Below, piece by piece: positions 1 through 10,800 of a stretch of 64,000 nt of DNA. The position numbers and the translations under genes were made by a program. The DNA is from Arctopsyche grandis. Its lineage: Eukaryota > Arthropoda > Insecta > Trichoptera > Hydropsychidae. The notes beneath the pieces are model-generated. The model was not told the origin of the DNA. It saw only the letters and a program-made list of their open reading frames with translations, and did no database searches. The first letter of the stretch is position 1. Each line of letters opens with the position of its first letter. Location: assembly GCF_051622035.1 (NCBI RefSeq), contig NC_135362.1, positions 15,413,501-15,477,500 on the forward strand, in the 5' to 3' direction.

Positions 1-687
1 AGGAATTTAGTTACTTTATCATAAACACAATAATTACCCAATTACTTAAAATATTTTATCACCAATAATAAAATGATGAAATTATTTATATTTAATATTG
101 AATTTCTGACGTCGTTTTGTCGACGATCAATCGAGTGAAGTTAAGTAAATGCGCCATTTTAGCACTTGCGTCATTGAATTTTTATATCCAAAAATTAAAC
201 CCGTTCAAAAAAGGAATTATATTTTTATGTCATAAATACAATAAAGATATATTAGATTTTAAGAGAAGTGCTATATATGTATGTAAATGTCAACAAGAGC
301 ACAACTTCTTATGGTGTAATTCAAATTACAAGTGTCAAAGCGATGTATGGTGAATGAAACCATTAATACTAATATGTTATGAGCTTTTACTTATATATTT
401 AATAAATTGTATCAAGCAAGATTGAAAAATTAATATCAAAATTGAAAATTCATCGAGAAAAATTCCCGGAAAAGTCAGTGAAATGTGCAACACGCGCACA
501 TTTCAGCCGTGTTGACAATCGCAATAGGTACATACACATCCCGGAAAACCCGAGCGGCTTTCTCGATACGCGCGCACGAAGCTTCGGATCAATACTCGGA
601 GACCACGTGTGGGAGAACTTTTATAGGGAAACAATTCCAATAGGGGTGTGATTATGGTGGTAGACTATTATATGTATATGTAAGTAC
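1..687. other. AT-rich flank, probable intron 1 of a minus-strand gene
   Basis: No exon is recognisable. If the promoter and splice donor described at 688-881 are real, this stretch is the start of the first intron of a gene that leaves the window on the left. Near 485-505 there is a short hairpin in which GAAATGTGC is answered by GCGCACATTTC. The short ORFs show no codon pattern or domain. Confidence 0.35.
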
Positions 688-744
688 CTGGTGAATGGTG
701 AGCCAGAACTGGGCGTCGGCCTCCACGTCGAATCGCTCGTCAAT
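688..744 (-). other. Putative first exon of a minus-strand gene leaving the window
   Basis: On the minus strand a TATATAA box at 771-777 is followed about 30 bases later by an initiator-like TCATTG with its A at 744. The transcript would then run to a good splice donor, CACCAG|GTACTTAC, with the last exon base at 688. The exon is GC-richer than its surroundings. It contains no ATG, so it would be 5' untranslated. An ORF starting upstream of the TATA box also reads through it, but that start would lie outside the transcript. The product is unknown because all later exons fall beyond position 1. TATA, initiator and donor are seen; their use is inferred. Confidence 0.35.
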
Positions 745-885
745 GACTGGCCCGAGAGGCTGCTCTATGCTTATATACAAACGAGTGGGCGGATGGTCGC
801 CCCCCTTGGATAGCGAGGAGGGGGCGCCGGCTCGGGGGCTCGACTGCCGGGCCCCCCGACTCGTGACGTCACGTGACGTAATCTG
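745..885 (-). promoter_or_regulatory. CRE/E-box promoter with TATA box
   Basis: The palindromic cAMP-response element TGACGTCA lies at 864-871. It overlaps the E-box palindrome TCACGTGA at 869-876, and a CRE-like half TGACGTAA follows at 874-881. A GC-rich block (about 800-862) separates these from a minus-strand TATATAA at 771-777. Relative to the proposed start at 744, the CRE/E-box cluster sits at about -120 to -135 and the TATA box at about -30, which is ordinary promoter geometry. This suggests a regulated, CREB/bZIP- or bHLH-responsive gene on the minus strand. Confidence 0.45.
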
Positions 886-1065
886 TGACCAATTGGCGCC
901 TCGCGAATCGATAAACTCCATATAGCGCCACTCGACTGAGATCTCGCATGTTTTGATCTCAATTAAACTTCTGGAATTTTAAAACATTGGCCACCTTTCT
1001 ACATATGGGCAGTGTTTTTATCACAAAAAGGCGTATTTGTTCGTTTTGTGGGACAGGTTTTTAAT

Positions 1066-1454
1066 CAGTCTCCGTGACGAGCCCGAATGTGAAACGCCCG
1101 AAAACGCAAATATCGGAGGGCAAAGATCGAAAATCGAAAGATAAAAAAAAATGGTGCATGGTAAACGGTACATACTCACGTACATACTCACTTAATTTGC
1201 GCGAGCAGGATACAACAGGAACAAGAGGAACAGGCTTTTCCTCCCGTATTAATGTGCGCGCGCAGAATACGGGAGGAAAAGCCTGTTCCTCTTGTTCCTG
1301 TTGTATCCTGCTCGCGCAAATTAAGTGAGTATGTACCGTTTACCATGCACCCTTTTTTTTTGATCTTTCGACTTAAGATCTTTCGATTTTCGATCTTTGC
1401 CTTCCGATATTTGCTTTTTCGGGCGTTTCACGTTCGGGCCCGTGAGGTAGACCT
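1066..1454. mobile_element. Fold-back element with 9-bp target duplication (Mutator-like MITE)
   Basis: Two arms of about 180 bases are near-perfect inverted copies around a centre near 1253; both carry CGGGAGGAAAAGCCTG-type sequence next to a short GC-alternating loop. The outer ends are 15 of 22 identical as inverted repeats and share GCCCGAA. The nine bases GTTTTTAAT flank the element directly on both sides (1057-1065 and 1455-1463), a typical target-site duplication. Long terminal inverted repeats with a 9-bp duplication fit the Mutator superfamily. The right arm carries a small internal duplication (GATCTTTCG twice). It encodes nothing; ORFs read through it are meaningless. Confidence 0.7.
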
Positions 1455-2019
1455 GTTTTTAATGTATGGAAAATAAATACAATGTAATGACGAAATATAT
1501 GTAAAAGTTTTATGTTTTGGGTAAATTGATTAAGGCTTTTTTCAAAAGATACATACAATAGTAAGTTTATTTTTTTTATCTTTAAATTGAAACCTGTAGA
1601 TATACATAGTGGACAAACAAACATGCACCTGTATAATATATTACACAATGGCGTCTACTCCTTTCCAACGTTAAATTTCTCGAGACTCGACTTTTTCGGT
1701 GTATCTAGTAGGTGCATATACCAGCTTTGATTTTTAGATAAAGCTTACAACGCTATATTTCACAGATACTCTTACTAGACAAGGTATACGCTGGTTATCA
1801 AATTCATGGACTTGCCGCTGTGCACCAGTAAATTTTCTGATCAAAGTTTGACAAATAAGCTGGATACGTTACTCGTTAAATGAATTTTATACTCAAGAAT
1901 GAAACCGATTGTATTCAAATAACCAATTTATTGTTGGATTGATACGAAATAGACAATAATTTACAAGTACTTACTGTGTACTTAGGAAGGATTTTATACC
2001 CAATTTGCTCGATCAACCT

Positions 2020-2122
2020 TAAAAAGCCGGTCGATCGAGCAAAAAAAATCCGGTTTTCGGTTTTTTGAAAAATGGTCAAAAAGCCGGCTTTTCGGTTTCA
2101 GTTTAAGCCGGCATGGAAGCCC
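2020..2122. repeat. AAGCCGGCTT-rich terminal repeat, copy 1
   Basis: A run of AAGCCGGCTTTT/ATCCGGTTTT words ends in GGAAGCCCTAG. It is the inverted counterpart of 3238-3325. The TAGGGCTTCC end resembles hAT termini, so these may be ends of decayed hAT-like elements. The matching far end of the element was not identified. Confidence 0.45.
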
Positions 2123-3237
2123 TAGCTGACACGTATGTATGTTAAACTTATTTCTAATCTTCATTCGAAATTCTTTTTGAATTAAATAAACTTAAATTTT
2201 CAATTACTCAATTAATAAGTTTATGTAATATATTATTTTTACGGTTCTTCCTTGATATCGTTCACTTTTAACCTTGATTATTGAAAAAATGAGTAGGTAT
2301 GTGAAAAACTTGGTTGTGGACGTGCAGTAAAAGTGTACAAAGTACATTTCGTTTATTTGAATGCGTGCTTAGTTACATAGGTATATAAAAAAATCGCAAC
2401 AACAAAGCAATCGACGTTTTATTAGCATAACAAGTCAACGGTGATTATATTGACCAATTGAAACCAATAATAACTATGTATAAACATGATTGGCTTCTAT
2501 CTATATTATAAAATAAGCCTGTGCCAAAAATTAGTCATATCTTTTAAAATGTACATATATTATACGATATATACATACATATGTAGTGATTCCTCAATTT
2601 CCTGCATAAAAATTGTATGACAACGGGCTTCCAATAAAACAAGACATCTCGTAGTTAAAATTACAAAGAAAATTTTTTAATATACTAATTTTTATAATAC
2701 ATCCTAAATTTTTTTTACGGATGATGAACGATGATTTTTTTATCGGGTTCAATTTATTTATACCCATTAGAGCTGTAAAGAAATGGTTGTAATACGTTGT
2801 ATCAGAGGTAATAAATAAATAAGAAATATTCCAGACCCGTATCCCCTATTAAGATTCAACAATGCGCTACTATAATATTTAGGTTATAATTTTCATTTAT
2901 TGACAAAAATCCATTACCAAAAGTTCAAAAATTGGTTGCTAACAATCGAAATTTATTAATGAAGACATTTAACAATTTTATGAAAAATTTTCATTTTCCA
3001 TTAGAACTTCATTGCTCCGTTTAGCTTTTTCGTGGCTTTGGGCAAACATTTTTTTTGCCTCCCCCCAAATCTACCGCTCCAGGAAAATGCCCAGCTTGCC
3101 CCCCCCTGGATCCGGGCCTGCATATACTGCATGAACTGTTTATTCATGCAATATTTAACGTGTTTCTTTTATATTAATAATTTTTACTCGCCTGGAAACA
3201 ACATTTTGCTCAGATCAAGGGAGTGCAAACAGTGCCG
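2123..3237. other. AT-rich intergenic stretch
   Basis: No gene is visible. The stretch is AT-rich with scattered CATATGTA words and no exon-like segment. It separates two inverted AAGCCGGCTT repeat copies, so it might be the body of a composite element, but the two ends face away from each other (outer ends innermost). Confidence 0.3.
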
Positions 3238-4085
3238 GCCTAGGGCTTCCAAGCCGGCTTAAACCTAAACCGAAAAGCCGGCTTTTTGATCATTTTTCAA
3301 AAAACCGGATTTTTAAGGTTTTCTTTAATTAATGCTTTTTTCCTCAAAATTAACAATTATGAATTTCAAATTTCTTTGAAAGATCAAAATAAATGTATAT
3401 ATCTAAACTCGCTTAGGTAAAAGGCGTATATTTATTTGAACATCAAAAAAAAGGTACTTAGCGGTTTCTTTGATATTTGTAATGGACGAAGATAAAATAT
3501 TATTGAAAGTATGTAGTTTCAATGACCTACCCAACTACAGGTAGAAAACATTATTATCGTGTTCGTGATATGCCGTTTCTTATGAATTTGTTTCTGAAAT
3601 TTGCAACGGTTTGTAAATCTTTTGGATTTTTAAGCTAAAAGAGATGTGTTTAAAACAGCGAAAGATGGAAGTATTTCAACGTTGAACGAACTCAGAGCGA
3701 ATCTTAGCAGTTCTTAATATCCATTCACGATTCCACAATTATAGTTACACATTATTTTTTTAATAATATATTCTTGATAGTAGTTTATTTAAATCATTTA
3801 ATTATTTGTACGTATTTAGGATTTGCCATTTTGGCTGTGATATACATATAATACAAATTGTATTATTTGTAATATTTGTAATAATAATATATAATAATGA
3901 TCTTATGAAAGTTCATAATGTTTATAGCTCAATTTAATTTATAAGAAACTATTTTTTTGCATAATATATTTACATTTTTTTTTTCGATATAAAAATTTTA
4001 ATCTTAATTTTCTAAAACCGGTGAAAGCCGGCCAACCGGCTTTTTATTTCTAAAAAAACTGAATACCGGCTTTTTGTGAGCAATT
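3238..4085. repeat. AAGCCGGCTT-rich repeat, copy 2 and a third block
   Basis: This starts TAGGGCTTCCAAGCCGG and for about 85 bases is the inverted copy of 2020-2122, including CTTTTTGATCATTTTTC. AT-rich sequence follows, then a third block at 4015-4075 with AAACCGG, AAGCCGGCC and ACCGGCTTTTT words. It may be a decayed non-autonomous element of hAT type. No target duplication could be found. Confidence 0.45.
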
Positions 4086-5828
4086 TTCTTCTAGACATCT
4101 TTAAAAAAAATTCGGATGTGACCATCCCACGACTTTATCTATGTATTTAAGGAATATAAGAAGGTTACAAAACAAAACAAATTCGATAATTAAACATACA
4201 TATGTATACCGATATGAGAGCATTTCCAAAAAAAATTAAACGCCAATGTAGGAAAACTTACACAAGACAAAAGTTCTACTTGCGATTGTCGTATTTTGTT
4301 CTATTTATTTTTATTACATCAAATAACTATAAATCTTAAATTTTACATTAAATATTAAGAAAACAAAAATAATTTAAAAGGTCAAAATTAAATAATGAAA
4401 TCTTGTTTTTAAAAAAATAACTACTTTCGGTTTACGAATTCTGACCAAAGCCTTATCAAGTCAATACATAAAAAAATTTCAGCTTAATACTATTTTGATA
4501 CCGAATGCAAATCCACCCATACACAATCCAAAAAAAAATTATGAAATAAATTAACTGAATATATAACTAAATATCATACATATGTACAAATATGTTCAAC
4601 GTACACAGGCGGCCGAAAGAAATGGGATTCAAAAAATATATATTTCTTAAAAAATACGAAACCGGACATCGTACATTTTGAAATATGTACATTTAGGTTG
4701 TCTTGTTGTATACTTGTGGATTGCTGTTGCAAGTTACAACTTGTAAAACACCTGAATTATAATTCGGGAGAGCAGTTATAGCTTCGGTCCGCAGAGCTAG
4801 CTCTTTTATGTTCTATTATCTTTGCGACTGCTAGATGTATTTCTTCAAGGATATTTAGTATTGGTTAGTCATCGAAAGAACAATTTCCTACTTCCTAGGT
4901 GTGGAATTGGGGGAAAAACACTATATTTTCATAAATGAACTTGAAAAGGTTCAGTCTCTTGTAGTCTGGTCCTGTTCAGAACTAAACTTTTTGGTTTCTG
5001 TTTTTCTGATTAATTTTTAACACAATATTTATCACAAGGTGAGATTTTTGCACTACTCGCATGCACTTCTTTTTTTTTTATCAATATGATTTATACAAAT
5101 GCTGATAAAATGAAAGAGTGGCCGATTTAAGTTTGCACACAGGCGGCCGAACTCGTAGTCGCGGCCCTGCTAAATATGATTTATTACATACCTCCTTTAC
5201 GTTTTGTATTTTGATGGTTCGATCTAGAGAGCGAACGTACTTTGAATACTTTGATCACTTGGTATACGTAATGTTCGTATTTATAAGTGAATACAAAAAA
5301 TAAAGTCATGAGATAGTTGTTGTTGACTAATTTTATTGTATTACAAATACAAATTTACTCTGCATATTAAAGCTGACCTGTTTAACATTTACATGTTTTT
5401 GCCAAATCAAATAAATATTTAAATTGTGATAATTGATGTTAAGACTTAAAAAAACATTCAATAATTGAAAACAACTTTCAGCAGTATATTGGTGAAATGG
5501 AAAACAACTGTAATTGAAAATGAATCCATATTATTTTAAACGCTCTATTAAAATATTTTATTGTTGATTAATTATAATAATAAGTATGGCAAAATAAATT
5601 AATGATACATATGTATATTGAAAAAATAGTTGCATAAACAATCTTGAGAATGTAATAGAATGTTAGAATGATATTGGGTTCATAAATATACATAGCTTTG
5701 GCTGAACACGACGATAATAAAATATAAATCTCCGCATATATTTCCAATTTCTTAGTATTTTTATAAAAATCAAACACTTGACTTTTTTAATTTACTACTT
5801 AAGTAAATGGATTATTCCGATAAACGGA
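4086..5828. other. AT-rich intergenic stretch without recognisable genes
   Basis: There are only short ORFs without domains. The word ACAGGCGGCCGAA occurs twice (about 4606 and 5140), suggesting fragments of a dispersed repeat. I see no promoter, RNA gene or exon. Confidence 0.3.
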
Positions 5829-5998
5829 GTTCGGTATTATTCCGCAAAAAGCAATCTCGTGCAAGTCACTTAAATCTCGATCACGGAACATCTGGCGCTC
5901 GAGTTCTCGTTAGTACAATATTTTTGGGTGCCAGGTATTCCGTGATCGAGATTTTAGTGACCTACGCGAGATCGCTTTTTGCGGAATAATCGCCGAAC
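5829..5998. mobile_element. Hairpin MITE upstream of the ARL14EP-like gene
   Basis: GTTCGG followed by ATTATTCCGCAAAAAGC opens the element, and the inverted copy closes it at 5970-5998. The arms continue inward through AATCTCGATCACGGAA and its complement, leaving only about 45 bases between them. This is a compact, nearly palindromic MITE of about 170 bases. No clear target duplication is visible. It ends about 160 bases before the ATG of the next gene and so lies in its promoter region. Confidence 0.65.
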
Positions 5999-6159
5999 CA
6001 AATATTAGACCTCTATTATTGAATATTTTTCCATTTAAGATATTAGTGATTACATTGGTTGTGGTCTTATGGCCAAACTTATGTTGACGCCACTGACATT
6101 TGTGCGTTTTAGACTGTGTAGTTTGTTATTTCTTTACGATTCCGAAACGCCGCTTTAAT

Positions 6160-6628
6160 ATGGAGAAGAGAAGGAGGGAAACTTTAAAGTTTTTAGAAAA
6201 CTTTGATCCTGAAAAGTCCGTACGTGAAAAAAGAAAACTAACAAGAAAAGTATACACTGTCGGGTAACTAACATAACCTCCTATTAAACTGAATGAAACC
6301 ATCAGTAAACAAAACATGTATACAATAATACTTACCATTAAATTTCTTGTAGACGCAAACACAATAGACTTTACGATAACAAAGGTTTAATCGCTGGAAA
6401 GGACATTTGTGACTGTACTGATCCATCATGTCCTGGTTGTCACTTTCCTTGTCCGAAATGCTCGTCTACCAAATGTGGACCAGATTGCCGGTGATTATTT
6501 TGAATGCAACATAATTAAATTAGTTATTTTATATGTATTTATACTTCTTTAAATTGTTTAATCTTTACAGAGTAAATCGTAAATGGCCATATGAAAAAGT
6601 TGAAGTTGAAGGTACTGCTCCAAATTGA
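6160..6628 (+). CDS. ARL14EP: ARL14 effector protein (ARL14EP/ARF7EP C-terminal domain) homologue
   Basis: There are three coding exons: 6160-6263, 6353-6490 and 6571-6628. The introns are GTAACT...TTGTAG and GTGATT...TTACAG, and the reading phase matches at both joins, giving 99 residues plus stop. After a basic N-terminus (MEKRRRETLKFLENFDPEKS) comes the hallmark cysteine cluster: DICDCTDPSCPGCHFPCPKC, then SSTKCGPDCRVNRKWPYEKV. In vertebrate ARL14EP this C-terminal domain holds the conserved cysteines; that protein links the small GTPase ARL14/ARF7 to actin-based vesicle transport. The insect protein is much shorter than the roughly 260-aa vertebrate one and is little more than the domain. 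AATAAA occurs at 6675-6680. It is convergent with hook. The domain identity is firm; the function is inferred from the family. Confidence 0.9.
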
Positions 6629-7847
6629 AACAAAATATATTCCTATTTTTTAATATATGTGTAACTTTAAGGTAAATAAAAATAAAAAGATTATTATTTC
6701 AAGTTTTTTACAAAATATATTGTATTATTTTCTTCTTACATTTTAATATAACATTTAAGCGTACGCTTTCAAAAGAAACTATGACGCAAATTTTCTGAAT
6801 CTTTATTATAAATGTTCCAAATCAAAAAAAAGAACAAGAAAGTTTGTCTTATTGTCAGAAGACTTGTAACAGTTACGTTTGGAAGCGTACGTGCGTGTGG
6901 GTTACTTATTTACTGTTGAATTTGTTCATAGAGTAAAATAATACTAAAAATATATATGTATGTATATTGCATAATCCAATTTAACAGTTAGTTTGACAGT
7001 CAGTTTTTAAATGAATGTAAAATATTTGACATATTTAATGTATATTTTAAGAATATTAAATTATCCTTTTAAATAAATGTGTAAAATAACAAATTCAAAA
7101 TGTTTACATAGTAAAATTCAACAATACTTATTTGGTTTAAATTACATAAATAGTTTACAAGGCAAGTCGGTAGTAATATATTATATGCAAAGACACATTT
7201 ACACATATTTTTTTTGTAATTGAATGTTTCATACAAATTATTGTATTTATTATCTCACAGCCAGTGCAATAAATAACTTTTAGTAAGCCAAATCAATTTT
7301 AAAATCACGCCTATGAAAAAAAAGCTTTTTATAAAAACTATATTAATAAATGTGCAAATCATACAAATATTATCCACACAATAATATTAAATACAGTTTA
7401 TATTATCACCCTCTTTTCGCCTGTTCACGCTGTGCATATAATAATATAAAATAAATAAACTTTCACAATACAGATCTATACAGACAATATTAAGACAGTG
7501 GCAAACACAATAAACATTACTGCACTGGGACAATGATTGAAAATAGTTTAAAGGATGAATCGTAAAATTGCTGAAAATGTATTCACATTATACAAAATAA
7601 ACTATTTGGTATCACTGATTTACTAAAATGTCTGCCACCGTTTTTAAAATAAAATTAATAAATATCAAAAGCAGCAACAAAATAGTAATTGCCAACATAT
7701 AATGTATAAAATAATTAATATTTTTTCAAAATATTTAAATTTATGAACAATTATTTTGTACGATGTTACAAAATACAATAATAAAATCAATTTAATATAT
7801 ATATACATATATTTGACAGCACAAGAATAATTGAAGGAAAAAAAAGA
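6629..7847. other. Shared 3' region of the ARL14EP-like gene and hook
   Basis: An AT-rich stretch between two convergent stop codons. It should contain both 3' untranslated regions. AATAAA at 6675-6680 is the likely poly(A) signal of the plus-strand gene. No coding exon is visible. Confidence 0.5.
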
Positions 7848-10800
7848 CTATTTCGTTCTAAAAGGATGTAAAGGTTTTCTAGGTGCAGCCTGCCGTTGGC
7901 GAGACAAGAAACTCTGTCCAGCTGTCAATAATGCAAGTCTGTTGTCAACCGCGTCTCGATGACAAGCTAGTCCCAATTTGAAGAAAGCTGAAGCGAGGAG
8001 TTTTTCTTCCCCTTCTCTCATTGCGTCTTGTCCGACGACACCTCCCGAAGCACGACTTACACTTGGTCCACTTTGCCCCTGCGCTTGAGCTGATGTTGAA
8101 GCTGCCTTTTCATTGATTATTCTATTATTGAGCAAAGTCATGTCTGTGAGAGATTGTTGACCTGAAATTTTTTTAACAATTTAAATGAGGGGACATGACA
8201 ACAATATATTTCATTCATTGCTAAATTCTACCCGTCATACGTGGATCCAGCGTTTTAATAACTTCTTTAGCTTTGTCAATACATTTTCTATATTTTTCTT
8301 CAGTAGCCAATAGCTCGCCTTCTTTCTGCCCTAAATTTTCCTGCAATACTTTTGTTTTTTGTTTTTCTAATTGTATCGCAGCCATCAATTCATCGATTTG
8401 CAAACCTAAAAATTTAACAATCAATGTTAAAACATTACAAAATATTAATTACATATAGATTATAGAAAGAAAGATACTTTTTCGTTGATTGTCATCGAGA
8501 ACTTGAGTCATTCTCGTCTCTAATTGTACTTGTTGAGTTTTTTGACCCACTTCTCCTGCAGTTTTACTTTCTTCTATGCTTGCTTCCAATTGCATAATCT
8601 TTTGGTTTGCTTCTCTGTTTATATTTCGTTGTTTTTCTAAACGTTGCGCATAATCTTCCAATAAAGCCTGTTTCAGAGCAAACAAAGATGATGTATTTAG
8701 TGACATTATGAAATTATGCGATATATACATACTTGTATAAATACAATATATGTTATTACCTGCACCGATGCATGATCACCTTGGTTACCTTGATTTTGTC
8801 TCAATATTTTGTTTTCATGCTCCAATCTAATTAAACGCTCTTTAATATCAGCCGGCATTAATTCTCTTGAAACGCTATCTTCGCTATTTCCTGAAAAAAT
8901 ATTATACATATTGCACTTTATAAAACAAAAATGTTTTTAACTGAATCAGTTGCACTATCACCGACATGGACAGGGGACGCGACAATTGGTGCAAGTCCAA
9001 AAGGTTCAACGACAAAATGTACCCGAAAATTAGTGCACTGCAGTGGCGTAACGTGAATTCCAGGCGCCCCCCCGCAAAATATTTTACGGCGCCCCCCCCC
9101 CTTATACACATATTATTTTCTTTTCGGCAAAATAATTTTTCAAAATACATACCTTTTTATGTAGAAAAATCTGTTCTTCTGGACTTCGCACTGGCAAACA
9201 CTTCGATTATTTCGTTAAAATTCATTTTATTTGTTCTCTCATGTTCAATACTAATCGGCGCTAATCCTTTGAGTCGATGTTGTGACATAGTTGACCTTAA
9301 GTAATTTTTAATAAGTTTCAACTTAGAGAACGAGCGCTCAGCAGTGGCTACAGTTACCGGAAGCGTGAGGAACAAGATGATTGCGGTGGCAATATCAGGA
9401 AATGACGAATTTATAGTGTAAAAATCACAAATGAAGAGCTTCGCCAAATTATGAACACTGTCGATCTTCTCTATTTTTTCTCTTAAGCACGAACGAAAAT
9501 CAAGCACCTAGTTATGTAGTGACTTGTCAAAGTCATTGACATATTGGTCGGCTAAAGATTTGGCTTCACGATATAAGTCGTCATCTGATAATTGAATGAG
9601 ATTTTTACTTTGTAGGAAGGCGAACATTGAAATAATATCGTTAAAAGATGTAAAACGAACCTTCAATTGCATCAAGGCTACGTCTAGTGCCGCATTAAAA
9701 ATTGTTATTTCAAACTTTTTCAATGAATCTTGGAATCGTGTATCATTACTAAGTTCATCGAAGTGCTTTTTGACAAAAGATTGACGATTCGATGTCAATT
9801 TTGGCTCCAAACCCCATTTTGTTGCAATCGTTGATGAAATCGTTACAAATTCTTCAAATGTATTCCTAAAACGATTGAGATTGTCGTATGCATTTTTGAT
9901 CATTGACTGAGCACTGATAACATCGACGTTTTTTGATTGTAGGAGCTTTGATACAAAGTTGAGAGGCTGAAGAATGTTATCAAAAAGCACGAGTAGGAGA
10001 ATAAATTCGAAACTTTCCATTTTCTTTTTTAGTCCCTTTGCTTCTGATTGTTCATCCTTTCTTTTACTTTTTAAAATTATTTCTGTAAGACATTTTAAAA
10101 CATCTGTATATGAATATCGAAGTGCATTGATGGAATCTAGTCTTGAAGACCAACGAGTAGGGTTCAATCTTTTTAAAGTAACTGATGGTGAATTTTCCTT
10201 AAAAACTTTCCACCTGTTAATGCTGACAGCGAAAAATTTATAAATTTGTTCAACCACATCAAAAAAATAAGAAGCTTTTGGCACATCAGATACTGTATCT
10301 TTAATGACGAGATTTAAATTATGAGCTGCACAGTGAACGTAATGAGCGTTTGGTTCGAGTTCAGTTATCTTCTTTTGTAGACCGTTGTATGCACCACTCA
10401 TTACTCTGGCACCATCGTAACCCTGTCCTCTACATTTCGCAATATCTAGTCCTTTACTTGTCAATAAATCCAAAATAATTTTTTTTAAACCATCTGCACT
10501 TCTGTTTTTAACATTAAAGAACCCAACGAATGATTCTTTAATTTCAACATCAATTGGACGTTGAATTTCATCTTTTTGAACAACAATGTATCGAAAAACA
10601 ACACTCACTTGCTCAATTTTACTTAAATCTTGAGTACCGTCAATTATGATTGAATAGAAAGGCGAAATGTTTATCTCTTTAAATATTTCATTTTCTATTT
10701 GTGTCGAAATTAATTGGATGATTTCATTTTGAATTTTCGCGCTCAAATAAGTCACAAAACCTGCCTTATGTTTGGTTATCAATGATTCCAAAAGAGGATC

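Noticed and set aside
652-921. 89-aa minus-strand ORF starting ahead of the TATA box
   Set aside because: Its start codon would lie upstream of the predicted transcription start; no recognised domain.
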